Shown: positions 25,607 to 37,440 of the stretch, one piece after another
Layout: each line of letters begins with the position of its first letter
Position numbering within the stretch: the stretch's first letter is position 1
DNA from: Kryptolebias marmoratus
Taxonomy: Eukaryota; Chordata; Actinopteri; Cyprinodontiformes; Rivulidae
Direction of reading: 5' to 3'
NCBI RefSeq assembly: GCF_001649575.2
Contig: NC_051433.1
Coordinates: 10,852,108-10,916,107, forward strand
Length of the DNA: 64,000 bases
Translations under genes and position numbers: made by a program
The notes under the pieces: model-generated
The model's database searches: none
The model's input: only the letters and a program-made list of their open reading frames with translations
What the model was told of the DNA's origin: nothing

Positions 25607-26511
25607 TTTATTTAGCCGAGCCTCTGTCCTTTCCAAAGTTTGCTGTGTGTTGAAATGCTTTCCCTCTTGGGCGCCTTGTGCCAGCCCCCTTCTTCCCCTT
25701 CCACTGATGTGGGGGTGAGCTTTCCCAGGACAAAGACATGGATATATAATAGAGTGAAAAAGGAGGGGTGGGAGAGACAAAAAGACAGTGGGTGTTTGAG
25801 TGAGAGGGAGGGAGAGAAAGTGAGCGCACATGGTAAAAGATATAGTGTTTGTCGAAGCCGAGCTCTAAGTGCAGCAACACAGAAAGAAAAAGAACAGCGA
25901 CAATCTGCAGTTGTCCCTCCTATCTCTACAAACTCAATTTGCAAACCCATTACAGACTCCACAGAGTGTGGGATCCATGGTGTAGTTAAGGAGTTTGTTG
26001 GAGAACATCAGCCTATCCGCACCCCGGTCTCCCCTGTCCCTCCACCACATGGTACAGTCCATTTAAAAGGCTGCATGTCATCTCAGTGTGTGCAGGGTCC
26101 TCTCTGAGAGCAGCTGCTCGCAGCACATTCTCCTCGGCGGGAGCATTCACTTTCCCTCCGCCTGCTGCGCTCCATCTCTTCTCCTCCTCTGTCTTTCTGC
26201 TCTCTGCCTTCTTGTTTCCTTCCACTCTGTGCTTTTCTTCTCTTTGCTCTGCTCAAACACATGCTTTCTCTCACTCTGTAGTGCTTGGCCACATAAACCT
26301 TCTCTACAGTAACAGGTAGACATCATCCAGCTCAGCCCATATGGGAAGAAGGAGCTGGATTTTCTTTACATATCCAAAGTAGACCTTCAGAGAAGAAACA
26401 CAAGTGGAGGAAGAAGAGGAAGGGGTGTTGAAGAGGAATTAGGGTGTCAGCTTCACTCCCTTGTAATGCTCCTCCTGACACCATGCTGCTCTGTGTGGAT
26501 TTGCTCCTCAG
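25607..26511 (+). promoter_or_regulatory. kazn: Candidate internal kazrin promoter / 5' region
   Basis: This stretch just upstream of the kazrin exon is richer in G+C and in purine and pyrimidine tracts than the rest of the intron. It holds a TATA-like 'gatatataat' at 25741-25750, then a long G/A-rich stretch to about 25830, and a C/T-rich stretch at about 26140-26280. Kazrin genes in other vertebrates are known to use several promoters and alternative first exons, and the kazrin exon has its own good start codons (ATGATG at 26524-26529 region, methionine at 26527). Transcription beginning here is an inference; no CpG-island or TSS evidence is available from the sequence alone. The last bases (gctcctcag) are the splice acceptor for the exon. 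Confidence 0.3.
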
Positions 26512-26719
26512 GGGAAAATCCTTAAAATGATGGACGACAACAAACAGCTGGCTCAGAGGATTGATGGGGCCATCCAGTCCGCCAGTCAGGAAGTGACGAA
26601 CCTCCGATCCGAGCTCTCCGCCACCAGCCGCAGACTGGCAGAGCTGGGAGCCAGCAGCCCCCCTGCCTTAGAGAACCACCACCAGCTCAACCACCACGAT
26701 GACAGCCTCCACTATCGGG
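26512..26719 (+). CDS. kazn: Kazrin exon with start of the coiled coil
   Basis: This exon encodes GKILK and then the signature kazrin N-terminus, starting MMDDNKQLAQRIDGAIQSAS and continuing through QEVTNLRSELSATSRRLAEL. Human kazrin begins MMEDNKQLALRIDGAIQSAS, so identity is very high. The first 40 or so residues form a heptad-bearing helix, followed by a fish-specific, His-rich linker (ENHHQLNHHDDSLHYR). Kazrin is a cytoplasmic and junctional adaptor; its N-terminal coiled coil is known to bind periplakin and other partners, and long isoforms have C-terminal SAM domains. The acceptor ctcctcag ends at 26511 and the donor gtgagt starts at 26720, leaving the exon in phase 1 with a G. Two starts are possible: translation from the methionine at 26527 (short N-terminus), or in-frame entry from the 334-491 exon. 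I cannot tell which of the two fish kazrin paralogues this is. Confidence 0.96.
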
Positions 26720-29700
26720 GTGAGTGTCACCGGAAAGATATGAATGAGAAAACATGTGTGTACCCTTACACAGTTACATGCCTTTCTGTGTGTGTGTGTG
26801 ACAGTGGGAACATGAACATGTGCGACTATTGTGAAATCAGCAGTGGGAAATATTTAGAGAATGTGAAATCCACAGTTCCTGTATTGACTTATTTTCCACA
26901 GCCTGTGAATGACAGTGGAAAAGGCAGCAGATTGAGAGGAAAGAGGAGTTGGGGTGGTGGCGGTGGAGGGTTTTTATAAAGCAGAGGCCAGAGATGGTCA
27001 GAGTTTGGTTTCCCAGGCAGCAACTGGGTTGTTCAGGGTCTTTCCAGCCTTGGCTCTGTTTCTACTTTGTGCTCAAGTCTGGCAATGATTCTGTGAAGAG
27101 AAACCCTGCGATGGGCACAGAGACTGAGTGTCAACATTTCTGAAGGAGGCTGGTAACACCATAGCACTGTCACTTAGCTGTGAAGAACGAGGTGAATGGA
27201 GAATAAGCTTTAAACAACTGAGGGAGCTTTAAAAATGCCACTGTTCTTATTGATTTTCTTTGGCTTCGTGTAATATCTTCTAATATATCTGCTGATCCCA
27301 TAGGGTCCGTGGAGTTTTATTGCTTTATGTTTAGTTGTTGCTTATAATGAGACCTGACAGAAACTTTTTATCTTTTGCCCAGTTTTATTAGGCAGCATTT
27401 ACATACTGCATGTGATGTTTCAGCTTGCACAATAAAGAGCCTTACTCAGTTTTATTGGATTATAAAAAAAACAAGTAGTTTCATTTTTCCTATGTTGAGC
27501 ATCTAATTAAAAAAAACAAGTTATGTGCATGGAAGAAAGAATTGCCCTTGCTCTGTTTGCTGGAACTTTGCATTGGATTTATTAACATGGACAGAAGTTA
27601 ATAGAATAACTCTAAGCAGCTATATTGTGCAAAAGTAGTCAAAAGGTTTATTATTTTGACCTTCTTTTGGTGAAAGGATAGTAACTTTATTTAAAAGAAT
27701 TACTAAATTGCTTAGGCAACTCTTTAAAAATGAGTAGTGGACAGGCTACAAGGTCAAGCTGTAAACAATGAGCAAACAACAACAATGGCTAAAAGGTATA
27801 ATAGAGACATACAGAACTGCTGCAGCTGCTATTTTACATGCACCCTTAACAATAAAGTGACCTCCTCAAGTGCTGATTTTATTTCTTTATATTGTGCGAA
27901 AAAGAAGGTTTCAATAAACCCAGTCCAGTATTGGTTATCTTATGTATGCACAAGTATGTGGGCAACGGTGTGAACAAGCCAGCTTTTATTACAGCTCATA
28001 AATGGGCTGTTAATATGAAACATTTTCCAGGAATAAGCAACACTTAGTTATCATGACTTGTGAGTCTGGTGAGGTAAGCACAGCATCTCAGGAAGCACAC
28101 ATGCCTTCGAGTTTTCACTTCCAGGGGATTTTCAGAGTATTAACAAATGTTTTTGCAATATTTTTTTCTTGCTTTTCAGGCATCAGTGAGGAAATGCTGT
28201 ATAATCCATGTGTATTAGTTTGAGTAGCTGATTGCTAAGTTGAGCATTTGCATGATCAAACACCGAACAGTGATTTATAACGATGGAAGTAGTTTTAACT
28301 TCATAAAAAATATAGCACAGTTGTTTAAATTTACTCAGACCAGCCATAACATTACAACTAACGACAGTTCAAGTGAAAAACACCTTCTGTCATTGAAGTT
28401 GATCTTTTCAAAGTTTAAAAAAGTGAAGTGCAAACAATCAAGAGATTTTGATGAGAACCAAATTATATAGGAAGAATATAGATTATACTGGACCATCTCC
28501 ACAACTGTAGTTCTTGTTACATGCTCCTGGTTTAGAATGATCAGCTTTTCCCATAAGTGGTCCAAAAAAGTAAAAAAAGAATACAGACAAAAAAAAAAAA
28601 CACACACATTGTCATGACTGGCTGAGGCTCATTGATGCACAAAGGGACTGAAGATTGTCTTGTGTTGTCTGGTCAAATAAAACTTCTACTGGAGCTCTAC
28701 CTGCTGTAAAAGTTCAGTCTGGTTTGATAGAAAGGTTTCAGAGCTCAAAGTAAACCACAGTTTAGTCTGTGTAGCTGCAGACCAATCAGGGCTCCCAGGC
28801 TGAAGTGTGTCCTCTACTGAAACCACCCACAGTGGGAACAAAGGATGAAGGTGGCCTAATTTGATGAATCATTGTTTCTTAGTGCTGGGATGATCCATCT
28901 GTACATGATGTAGCACCTGGATGCACTATGTGTGATTTGATGGTATTAAAACTTAATCTGATTTCAGCTCATGTTGCAGCTGTAACTATTTCAAATAATT
29001 TGGAACTTTAAGCAAGATTTAGAGCTGAGTTTTTTGGTTTTAGTTTTTTTTATTGCAGGGCCAAAGTTTATCTGAATGTCCCTTTAGACCTTTGATTTGA
29101 AACAACTCAACAGAAGTTATCAGTTGTGTCCATCACTCTTGCTCTTTCTCTTTCTCCCTCTCTGTCTGGTTGTAGTTATGTTAACATGCAGCCTGACATT
29201 CCCACATTCCTGAATGTCAGCCCAGTGATGTCATATTTCCTGTTCTCAGAGAGCGGTCAGGTGACCAGTCAAACCAAACACGGTCCTCCACCTCCCCCAG
29301 CTGAGCTCCCACCTCGTTTGAAGAATGAGGGCTGAGTCTGGAAACTGCAGAGCTTAACTTGTTCTTATACGATTTCAGGTTTAGGATAATTTGTCTCAGA
29401 GTTTTCTTGTGTTGGGCAGCTCGGAGTGTACTCTTGTGACTTAGAGAAATTAAATGTTCTTTAGGAATCTATCTCTCTCCAAGCCTAGCTGTTTGTTAGT
29501 CTTTTTGTTGGCTCTGCAGGATCAAAGCAGTGTTTTTTAATATGCATAAACTGAGTTCCCATAAACACACTGCACCGAGCTGAGGTGCCAGAATTTTTTG
29601 CTGCATGTCACCTTCCCGCGGAGCTACAATAACATCTCTGACAGATGTCCAACAAGGCCATAAACACAGAAGTGAGCCTGTTGTTTGTGCTAAGCTTAAA

Positions 29701-30189
29701 GCTCTGTTCTGCAGTTCTTTCAGATGAGTTAACCAAGAAAGAAAAGAGATCTAATTGACTTTATTAACGTTATAGTAACTTTTAGTCTCTATAACACCAA
29801 TTTATCATTATTCTTCCTTTTGCTCTTGTTAATTTAGTGTAATTTTCCACAACAGTCTTTGCAGAAAAGACTGGGACACCACTTTAGAAAAGATTCAGTG
29901 GAAATGTTTTTGGATAACTCATCTGCATGTCCTGCCTTCTTTAATTTAAGCCATTGACAGTAATGTATTCATTGCCCCTGTGATTGCTTTCTTGAATCAG
30001 TTGCCCTTCCTTTTAATCCATCACACTGATGTCAAGTCTTTGTTTAAGATTCTTCAATAAAACTAATGTTTACACTCCCTTTATACATGCATACAGCTTG
30101 TACTTAGTTTATGATGGGGAACAAAGAGTGTATGAAAATGAAAGGCCTGGCATTTCTTGAAGGAGTTTTAGACGAAGATTATCTTTTAT
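26720..30189 (+). other. kazn: Kazrin second intron, first part
   Basis: It starts with a good donor (gtgagt). The exon reading frame would stay open to 26979 if the intron were retained, ending in a Gly-rich tail; I treat this as chance. The rest is AT-rich. A possible proline-rich terminal exon near 29250 is discussed as a finding and not annotated as a gene. Confidence 0.55.
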
Positions 30190-30605
30190 GAAGAAATGAT
30201 GGAGTTGAAGCTGTTTTAGTCAAACCTTGAAAATATTGATATAACGTTATTAACGTTGCACAATTTCATGCAATATAATAAGATATCATTGTCAGAGTAT
30301 GTGCTAGGAATGACTTTCAGATACTACTATATCAAATTTTAGGTCAATATCTGTAAAACTGACTGAGTTATATCTTTTTTGTGTGTTTTAAGGTCAGTTG
30401 ACTGAGACAGCCGTCTTGAATTTGGTTAACTTCAACAATTGATGAGTTGTATATCCAATAATTACTTTCTGTAAGTTTCAATAAATTTTGTCCAGTGGTT
30501 CGTGGGATATTTTTGTAGCAGACAGATGCACACACACACACACACACACACAGAGGCAAAAACATAATTGTCTGCCTTCACCTTTTGATGACAGGTGATA
30601 ATATC
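30190..30605 (+). repeat. Dispersed repeat family A, copy 8
   Basis: Nearly full-length forward copy: 'gttgaagctgttttagtcaa', 'gaatgactttcagatactac', 'aggtcaatatctgtaaaact', a core decayed to 'acagccgtcttgaatttgg' and 'gtttcaataaattttgtcca'. A (CA)n tract at 30529-30552 then precedes the 3' end 'caccttttgatgacaggtg'. The start coincides with the start of copy 9, which helps fix the element's 5' boundary. Confidence 0.86.
30529..30552. repeat. (CA)n microsatellite
   Basis: About 12 CA units embedded in the 3' part of a family A repeat. Other copies have short 'cacacac' runs at the same place, so the microsatellite probably grew from the repeat itself. Confidence 0.95.
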
Positions 30606-31299
30606 TTGCTCTAAAATCCATGTAGGCTAACGTTCCAGCCCCTCAAATCATTAATCATTAATTCTTGGTAGATTAATGATTGCAGTCGGTCAGTAGGACA
30701 TAGATTATCACAGAATCATGGGAGTCTGCCAATTGTAATCCAAAAGCCTTTCAGAATGAGTAAGATGTTACTGAGTGACACAGCAAGAGGTAAAAGGATG
30801 ACCCTTCAGCTGATTCAAAATAAGAAAAACTTAGCATAAACCAGTGGTAAAACATAAAATAATACCACCTACAGACTGAAATATTCAAAAATTTTGAAGG
30901 TTAAAAGGCTGCTATAACACAAAAAAATGAATTTTGCTAAGAAAACTCTAAACTGGCCGGGTTTTAAAAGAAATCTGTTCTCCTTAATCATTTTGTCTCC
31001 TTGGTGCTGCAGTCACTGAGTCATCTTTCCTGGAGATACAAACATTCAGGGTTTAAACGCCGTTATGGTCAAGCTTAAATGCTGTGGCTCTGAATGTAGA
31101 AACATTAAGCACCTCTTAGACTTCAAAACCTTTTGTCTTTTTGAGACAAAGGCGAAATTCAGTCTATACGTTTCTAATATATGTTTAAAAAATCTCGTCT
31201 TCTAATCCATTTTCTGCTTGACTTTATATTCAGGGTCACAGGTAGATGGAGTTTGTCTCAGCTGTTGACATGTTCACAAGTTTACCACTGAGAGAACAA

Positions 31300-31510
31300 T
31301 CAATGATAACCTACAGTCAGTTTAGAAAAAATGGTTAACCTGACAAGAACTCCACTTTGCAAAATTCTCAAGTCATCCATCATTTCATTGTATCTTTTAA
31401 AATGGTCTTGATCGATACTTCTCCAGGCTTTCTGAAGGTCTCTGAAAGTTTTTCTTTGGACTTTGGGTGGTTTCAGCTCATCACGATAATTCCATTTCAC
31501 ATTTTCTTGT
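31300..31510. repeat. Dispersed repeat family B, fragment 1
   Basis: It shares 'agtttttctttggactttgg' followed by 'gtg' with the segment at 32560-32582, and has similar neighbouring sequence ('gctttctgaaggtctctgaa'). An open frame on the minus strand (66 codons) covers it but shows no known domain. The boundaries are uncertain. Confidence 0.45.
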
Positions 31511-32436
31511 CACTGTTTTTTACCTATTTGTGACATCCTGATTTTCTTTTCTGCAATAATTTAAACTTCAAAAATCTAATTCCTTTAAAAAAAAAAGAAA
31601 CAAGTTATGAAACAGTTCACCGCAGTCTGACAGAATCCAATCACTGCCACTGTTTTTGACAACATCACCGTTGTCTCGTTTTTTGTTTTTTTCTACATAA
31701 CCAAGATAAAATCCTGACAACCACCAGTGACAGGGTGTTTTGTCTGGTGCTGGAGTCCAGTGCTGTGCAGGGAACGGATCTTTACAGGAGGAATTCTGTT
31801 GTGGGAGAGGGACAGAGTGGGTGAAATGTTGGGGGAGTGAGGGGCTGCCTCCCTCGGGCTATTGTTCGGACACAGTGTCCCACACATACTGCCCTGACCT
31901 CAGACAGGGCGTGGCTGAGGGAGCCTGGGCGGGGAACTCGGGCTTTACATTGCATACTTTGCACTGCATGTGGACAGCGAACAGGAAGACGGGTGGTCTC
32001 TGGAGAGTGTTACAGAGAGAGAGAAAGAACTGGAGTGAATGGGATTTTGCCCCTGCAGTTCGGCAACATGTTCCCAGCCTGGCTTGTCTGCATGGTGTAA
32101 TGAGAGACCTGGGCCTCTGACAAACTCAGGCCAGATGGGGAGAGGATTCTTTTCTACAATCACTCTGCAGCAGAAAGCATTAGAGCCACTGCAGCCCCAC
32201 AAAAAAAAAAGATAATCACTGTTTCTTTACAGAAGGACACTTAATGACCATGTGTCTCACAGCAAGCTTAGAGAGATTTTTTTTTTTTTCTTTGAAAGTT
32301 TCATCTGTTTTCCTCCGTCGTGGAGTACAGTACCGCAGTAATCTGCCTCGTCTTGATGACAGCTCAGAGGTTAGAGGAGGAGCTGCTTCTGTATTTGTAT
32401 TCAGAAGCTGACTTTTAATTACATATCACAAACAAA

Positions 32437-32850
32437 AGGAACACTGTGCTGTGCAGAAGTTTTAGACAGCCTCTAATTTCTTTATACTTTGCTTCCAAGG
32501 AGCCAGGTTTTCTTATAATTGATTGATAGTTCTTCACACTTTCTGGGTGTTTTTTTTTTAAGTTTTTCTTTGGACTTTGGGTGTTTATCTGTCTAGTCCT
32601 TTTACCTGAAAATGACAGCATATTGTGTAGTGTGGTTAAAAAATAGGAAGGTGGACAAGAGGAGGACAAAAGTAGAAGTGTCAGGTCTATAAAACTTTCC
32701 TTATGGGATGAACAGTTCATAAGAGTCATGACTTTTTTTAACAAATGGGTGGGAAAATCAGCAAAAATCTGATAGAACCTGAGAAATGCATCATCCTTCA
32801 GTTGATCATTTGTGAAAGTTTCCAAATCTCTTTGTGGATCATCTTGTTGT
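32437..32850. repeat. Dispersed repeat family B, fragment 2
   Basis: The segment 'tgcagaagttttagacagcc' to 'tttgcttccaaggagccagg' aligns with the 57265-57430 copy ('tgcaaatgttttgagccatc' to 'tttgcttcaaaagagccaga'). It is probably a decayed DNA transposon relic. No transposase motif is visible, and the 136-codon minus-strand open frame is not convincing. Confidence 0.55.
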
Positions 32851-33284
32851 TTCTAAAATACTATTTTACGTCAAACTCTGATATTTTTGGTAATTTTCTT
32901 AATTCAATGAGAGAAACGGGAACAAATAGTGTCTTTGTGAAAGCTTTCTAAAGGTCTAATGTAAAATGGATCCTTTGCTAAGTTGCCTGTCCTGTGTGGA
33001 CACAACACTGGTTCATCTCTGGAGTTTTGAAGGTTTTTAATGACTGAATGATTCATAGGTCTGAATTAAGTGGATAAAAAATAAATAATCCGTTGAAAAC
33101 AGTCAGGTACTGAACTAAAACGTATTGTAAAAAGCTACTAAAGTTCAAAGAAAGATTTTGAAAGACCTGGAGTAAACTTGAAAAACTATTAATTAAAATC
33201 CTTTAAAAGTAAAGAATGAATGCATATCTCCCACTGCTCTTCAGGTCAGTGTTTAAACTAAAATCATCCTATGTAGAGAAGGGA

Positions 33285-33645
33285 AAGAGTTGAAGCTGTT
33301 TTGATCAAATCTTGCAAATGATGTTATGCACAATCTCATGCAATATTGTGAGATCTTGAGACACGTGTTAGTGGCCAAATGAATCTCAACTACTAGCATA
33401 CCAGACTCAAGACTATAACTCAGATCTCAGATCGACAGAGTTATAGTTATTTTTGTGTTGGCTAATATGGATTAGCTGTGGCGGCTATGTTGTATGGGGT
33501 TGACTCCAAAAGTTGATCTGTTGTAGAAGTACATCCAGTGATTACTTTCTGATAGTTTCAATAAAATCTGTCTGCTGGTTCAGAAGATATTTTGCTAAAG
33601 CTACAGACACACACAGACAAAGGAGAAATATTATCACCTCTTCAC
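33285..33645 (+). repeat. Dispersed repeat family A, copy 9
   Basis: Near full-length forward copy from 'gttgaagctgttttgatcaa' through 'aatgaatctcaactactagc', a decayed core ('gtggcggctatgttgtatgg') and 'tttcaataaaatctgtctgc' to 'gaagatattttgctaaagct'. Confidence 0.82.
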
Positions 33646-36600
33646 TCTCTGTGGCAGACAATAGTAATCATAAGAAAACAAAACATAACAAAATGAAGGA
33701 TGACTCCGGACTTTTGCATAGTGTCATGTTCATGTTGATATAAACAAAGAAGAGCTAAGGAGGATCTCTGGTTTCTGTCTTTGTTTGACAGAGGTTGGTA
33801 AAGAACCTAACCAAATAATGACTCTGTGGTCATTATTGGGAATGCAAGCTTCAGTAATGAACTGACAGAGCGGCACAGGATGTCCGTGGGAGCTGAAGCC
33901 TGGCTGAAGCAAAAGTTTCCATCCCTGTTTTAAGCTGCCTGGACAGCAGGGAGGACAGCTGAGTGGCACCTATCTGCAATCATGTCCTTACAGGGCCAAA
34001 AGAAGCCGGTCTGCCTTGTCTCAACTGCTGTAAAATCTTTCCAAGTTTCTCGTTCACCCCAAAGGCTCTGATTTCACATTGCTGCATTCCAGTATGGTCA
34101 GAGGTTACAAGTTAAGAACTAACCTCTTTATTAGCAGTGAGGCAGAAATGCTGCCCCGGAGAGCAGCTTTGTGACGGCATTCACTGAGTTTTGGCATCAA
34201 GCTGCTGTGCCTTTTGGAAAGAGAACAAATCTCCTGAAAAACGGTGGTGCTGAACCGGAGAAGGGAGTTTTTATTAAGATGCCAGCGTGCCAGACAGGGT
34301 ACATCTCCAACAGACATTCCTCCGCACTAAAAGTTTCCAGGCAGGTTTTATCTGAATGAAACTTCACAGAGCAACTCTATTTCAAGGAGAACCGGTGAGT
34401 TCTCTAACCATGACACAAAGAATCAAAATTGCTTTTCTGAGATGATAGCTTTCCTATCACTGAGACTGATGCTTCTCCGTATACTAATTAAGTCTATGAA
34501 AACCTTTTCTTTTCCACCAGCTCAGAGTAGTTTTTGCTCCCCAGATGATTTTCCTGATGAGAACTGATTTCCTTGAATATAGACTTCCTGTGTTAGCGTT
34601 TCGTTTCAGTTAAGAGAACATTGTGAAAGTGGCTTTAATTGTCCGGGGAAAGGAAAGAAAAAAGTTGAATAATGAGGATTTTCCTTACAATTTTAGAACT
34701 TTTAATATCAGTTTCTCTCAAAGGGGCCCTCGTGGTCGTTTTGCATAAAATTGTAAGTTTTTTTATTTCCTCTTCTGTCCTCAGAAAGCAAACCTAACTG
34801 TGAAAAAATGTGAATTTAAGAACTCTGCATTGCATCAATAAGTTTCTTCTCAGTCAGAAAGAAGGATTACTTCCTGCTTGTGCTTTATGAGCCCACTATG
34901 TTTTTTATGAATCATGTGCGCCTGCAGAGGATCAGACAGCAGGTCTACAAAGAAGAAGTGAGCTGCATCAAGCAGATCACTTTAAAGGATTTGTCTCAGG
35001 TTGAGCTAATAGATGACAGCATTTCTGGAGGAACTGCGAGGTATTTGAGAGAGGGAATGTGGTGCAGGAAGTACTTGATGTCTCCATTAATTATTCTCAT
35101 TTGTCACATGGATGAAAGAAACTCAGGACATGTTTGCGCTCTGACAAAAAAAAAGCCCTGACAAAGTGTTTAGTAAGATTCTCCTATGTGGGGTGTTCCA
35201 TTGTCGAATTTTGGGATGTTGTGGTTCCTGCTTCTCAACAGGAGGCGCCGATAATGATCAGATTTCCCCCCCACAGCTCCACTCTTCTCCTCTAACGCCT
35301 CGTTTTCACCTGAAATCCTCCAAATCCCTGTTGAGTCCAAACTTCTCAGAACCAGACGAGCCATAAGACAGACAGCAAACGAGTGCAATCCTGGTTCACA
35401 ACCATCTCAGCTCCTCTTTTTTTTTTTTTTTTTGAAATGCCTCATTGCTTCAGTAGCAGAGACATTTTATTGCTGCTGTGTATTGTTGCCCTGCGTGCAG
35501 TTGAAATCCATTCCCCAAGGAGAAAAGGATGAGGAATGAAGGAAAGGGGGGAGAAAAAAAAGTTTTGAGGAAGCACAGAACTCTCTCTCTGTATCCAGAG
35601 GATTCAAAGCGTTAAATTCCAGCAGAGCTGATGATAAGCAGAACATGTCTCTGCTTTTCGAAATCATCTGCTTCATGCAGACATCTTCTATGACTGACGA
35701 GCCGAAAACGTCCTAAACATTAAGAGAATGCTGTGCAGTCTTAAACATTCAGTGTTCACAATCCAGAAATGGCAAAAGAGATGTCAAAACTCCACTCATG
35801 ATGCGTGACTGTAGGATCGATTATTTATCTTGATTTAATCATAAACTCACATCTCTTGTTACAGAAGTGGATGAAACAACAAACTTCCATTTAATGCCAG
35901 AGTTTTAGACTGATATCATCTTATCCTGAGAAATGACAAAGGAAATCTCTCATTTATATAAATATTTCTGTTTGTTTCAAAATTCTCACATGTTAAAATG
36001 GTATGCTTTTACTGCTGTAAAATGGACAATCTGAGAATATTTTTAAACATTCAAAGAACTTGTAATAAGTGTTTGGTTAATTTATAAATGAGCCTCAGAA
36101 AAAGAAGTGAAAAAATAGCAGCAGCATACTTTGTTTCTCCTCTTGTCAGAACATTTTGTCTGCATGTACTACAGTGTCCCTGATTAACTTTTCAGATTAC
36201 AACAGATGGCTGCAACATACTTCCCTGTTTACTTTCCTCTGAGCTCCTTTGCTCAGATTGTTTCCAATTACTCTGAAATGAATAATTTCAGTGCTTATAA
36301 TCGTCATTTGGGAAAACATGAATTTTACAAATGAGATTAGACACTCTCTGCGAAGTACAGAATAAGAAAATGGGGAAATTGGACGAAAGTTGTGTTGTAT
36401 TTAGAAGAAAGCTGATTGTTAGAAAATGATTAGTCACTTATTACATGTTTGCAATCTTTAAATTGTTGTTTTTCACCTTTTTCGCTGTCTTCAATTTTGC
36501 TGTTTTTTGTTAAATTGTTTAAAAATGCAATTAGTTATTTACAAAGTTTTATTGTAAGGTTTTTTTGGTGCATCATCATCATCATCTTCTTCTTCTCCTC

Positions 36601-37319
36601 TCCTGGCTCCTGAAATGTAGATGCCATAATGTAGATGTAATAATTTGGGGTTTGCAGTCTGAAAGCATTTGTGTTGTCTGCCTCTATGTATTTTGTCTTG
36701 TGAGGAGGTATGGAACAAGTACTTGACGAGTCACAAATTAGTGTACTTTGTGTTTTTGAACAAAAAAGTAGAGTAGTAGATCCTGCAGGACTATTTGCAT
36801 GCATCCTAGTGAATCTATGAAGGCTACTGTTTGCAAAAAGTGGCTAACTTAGACCACATATCTATATCCCAGGAGACATTAAGCTTATATTTGGTGCAAA
36901 AAGCAATTTTATTTTGCATTCCCGTTTTAGATGAACCAATTTGAAGAGGCATCTTTTTTAACAAGCCTTTTAAAGTTGCTCTTAGCTGAAAAGCAGTCAG
37001 TTCAATGCTTAGAGTAATTGCTTTCTTTATGTAAAAAAAAAAAACCCGATCTATTTTCAACAGTAATTTACATAAATAGATCTGATTAGAAATATGTGTT
37101 AATCTCCCGTAATAATTACATTCTTAGTTCTTTTTTTTATAATTAGAAAACATCTGAATTCTCAGTTGAACATAAGCCGCCAGTTGATTTTATTAGATGG
37201 AATTACTTGACAAAGATATTTTACCAAATCTATTCAAAGAATAATTTTGAAACAGCTACTTGCCATTTGTTCTTATGTGTGTAAAACTGTAGGAAAAACA
37301 GACGGGCAACATTCAGGAG

Positions 37320-37440
37320 GTTTTATTATCACCCGCCACCAAAAGACCTGTGTCTGCGTGTGTTTGTTTGCCTGGATCATTAGTAAAATATCTCATCAAC
37401 TTTAGGACAAATTTTATTGAAACTCTTTATATTTCTTCAG
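37320..37440 (-). repeat. Dispersed repeat family A, copy 10 (end fragment)
   Basis: Only one end of the element remains: 'attatcacccgccaccaaaa', 'gtgtttgtttgcctggatca', 'agtaaaatatctcatcaact' and 'aaattttattgaaactcttt'. It shows the terminal sequence clearly, including the 'tatcacccgccacc' that mirrors 'ggtgggtgata' at the end of copy 2. Confidence 0.75.

Larger units (their letters stand above)
30606..33284 (+). other. kazn: Kazrin second intron, second part
   Basis: It contains the two family B fragments and, between them, a conspicuous G-rich block at about 31730-32200 with several overlapping open frames up to 126 codons and no recognisable protein. No splice-bounded exon could be supported. 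Confidence 0.5.

Noticed and set aside
26013..26319. Arg/Glu/Lys-rich and Ser/Leu-rich open frames upstream of the kazrin exon
   Set aside because: They mirror each other on opposite strands of a pyrimidine-rich tract, so they are compositional shadows.
31740..32120. 126-codon open frame in the G-rich block
   Set aside because: Several other frames in the block are also open, there is no homology and no phase-compatible splice sites; kept only as a composition finding.
35166..35366. Ser/Pro-rich open frame ending LLSPNFSEPDEP after an acceptor-like tcccccccacag
   Set aside because: Short, not recognisable as any kazrin segment, and without supporting conservation; it could be a chance frame.
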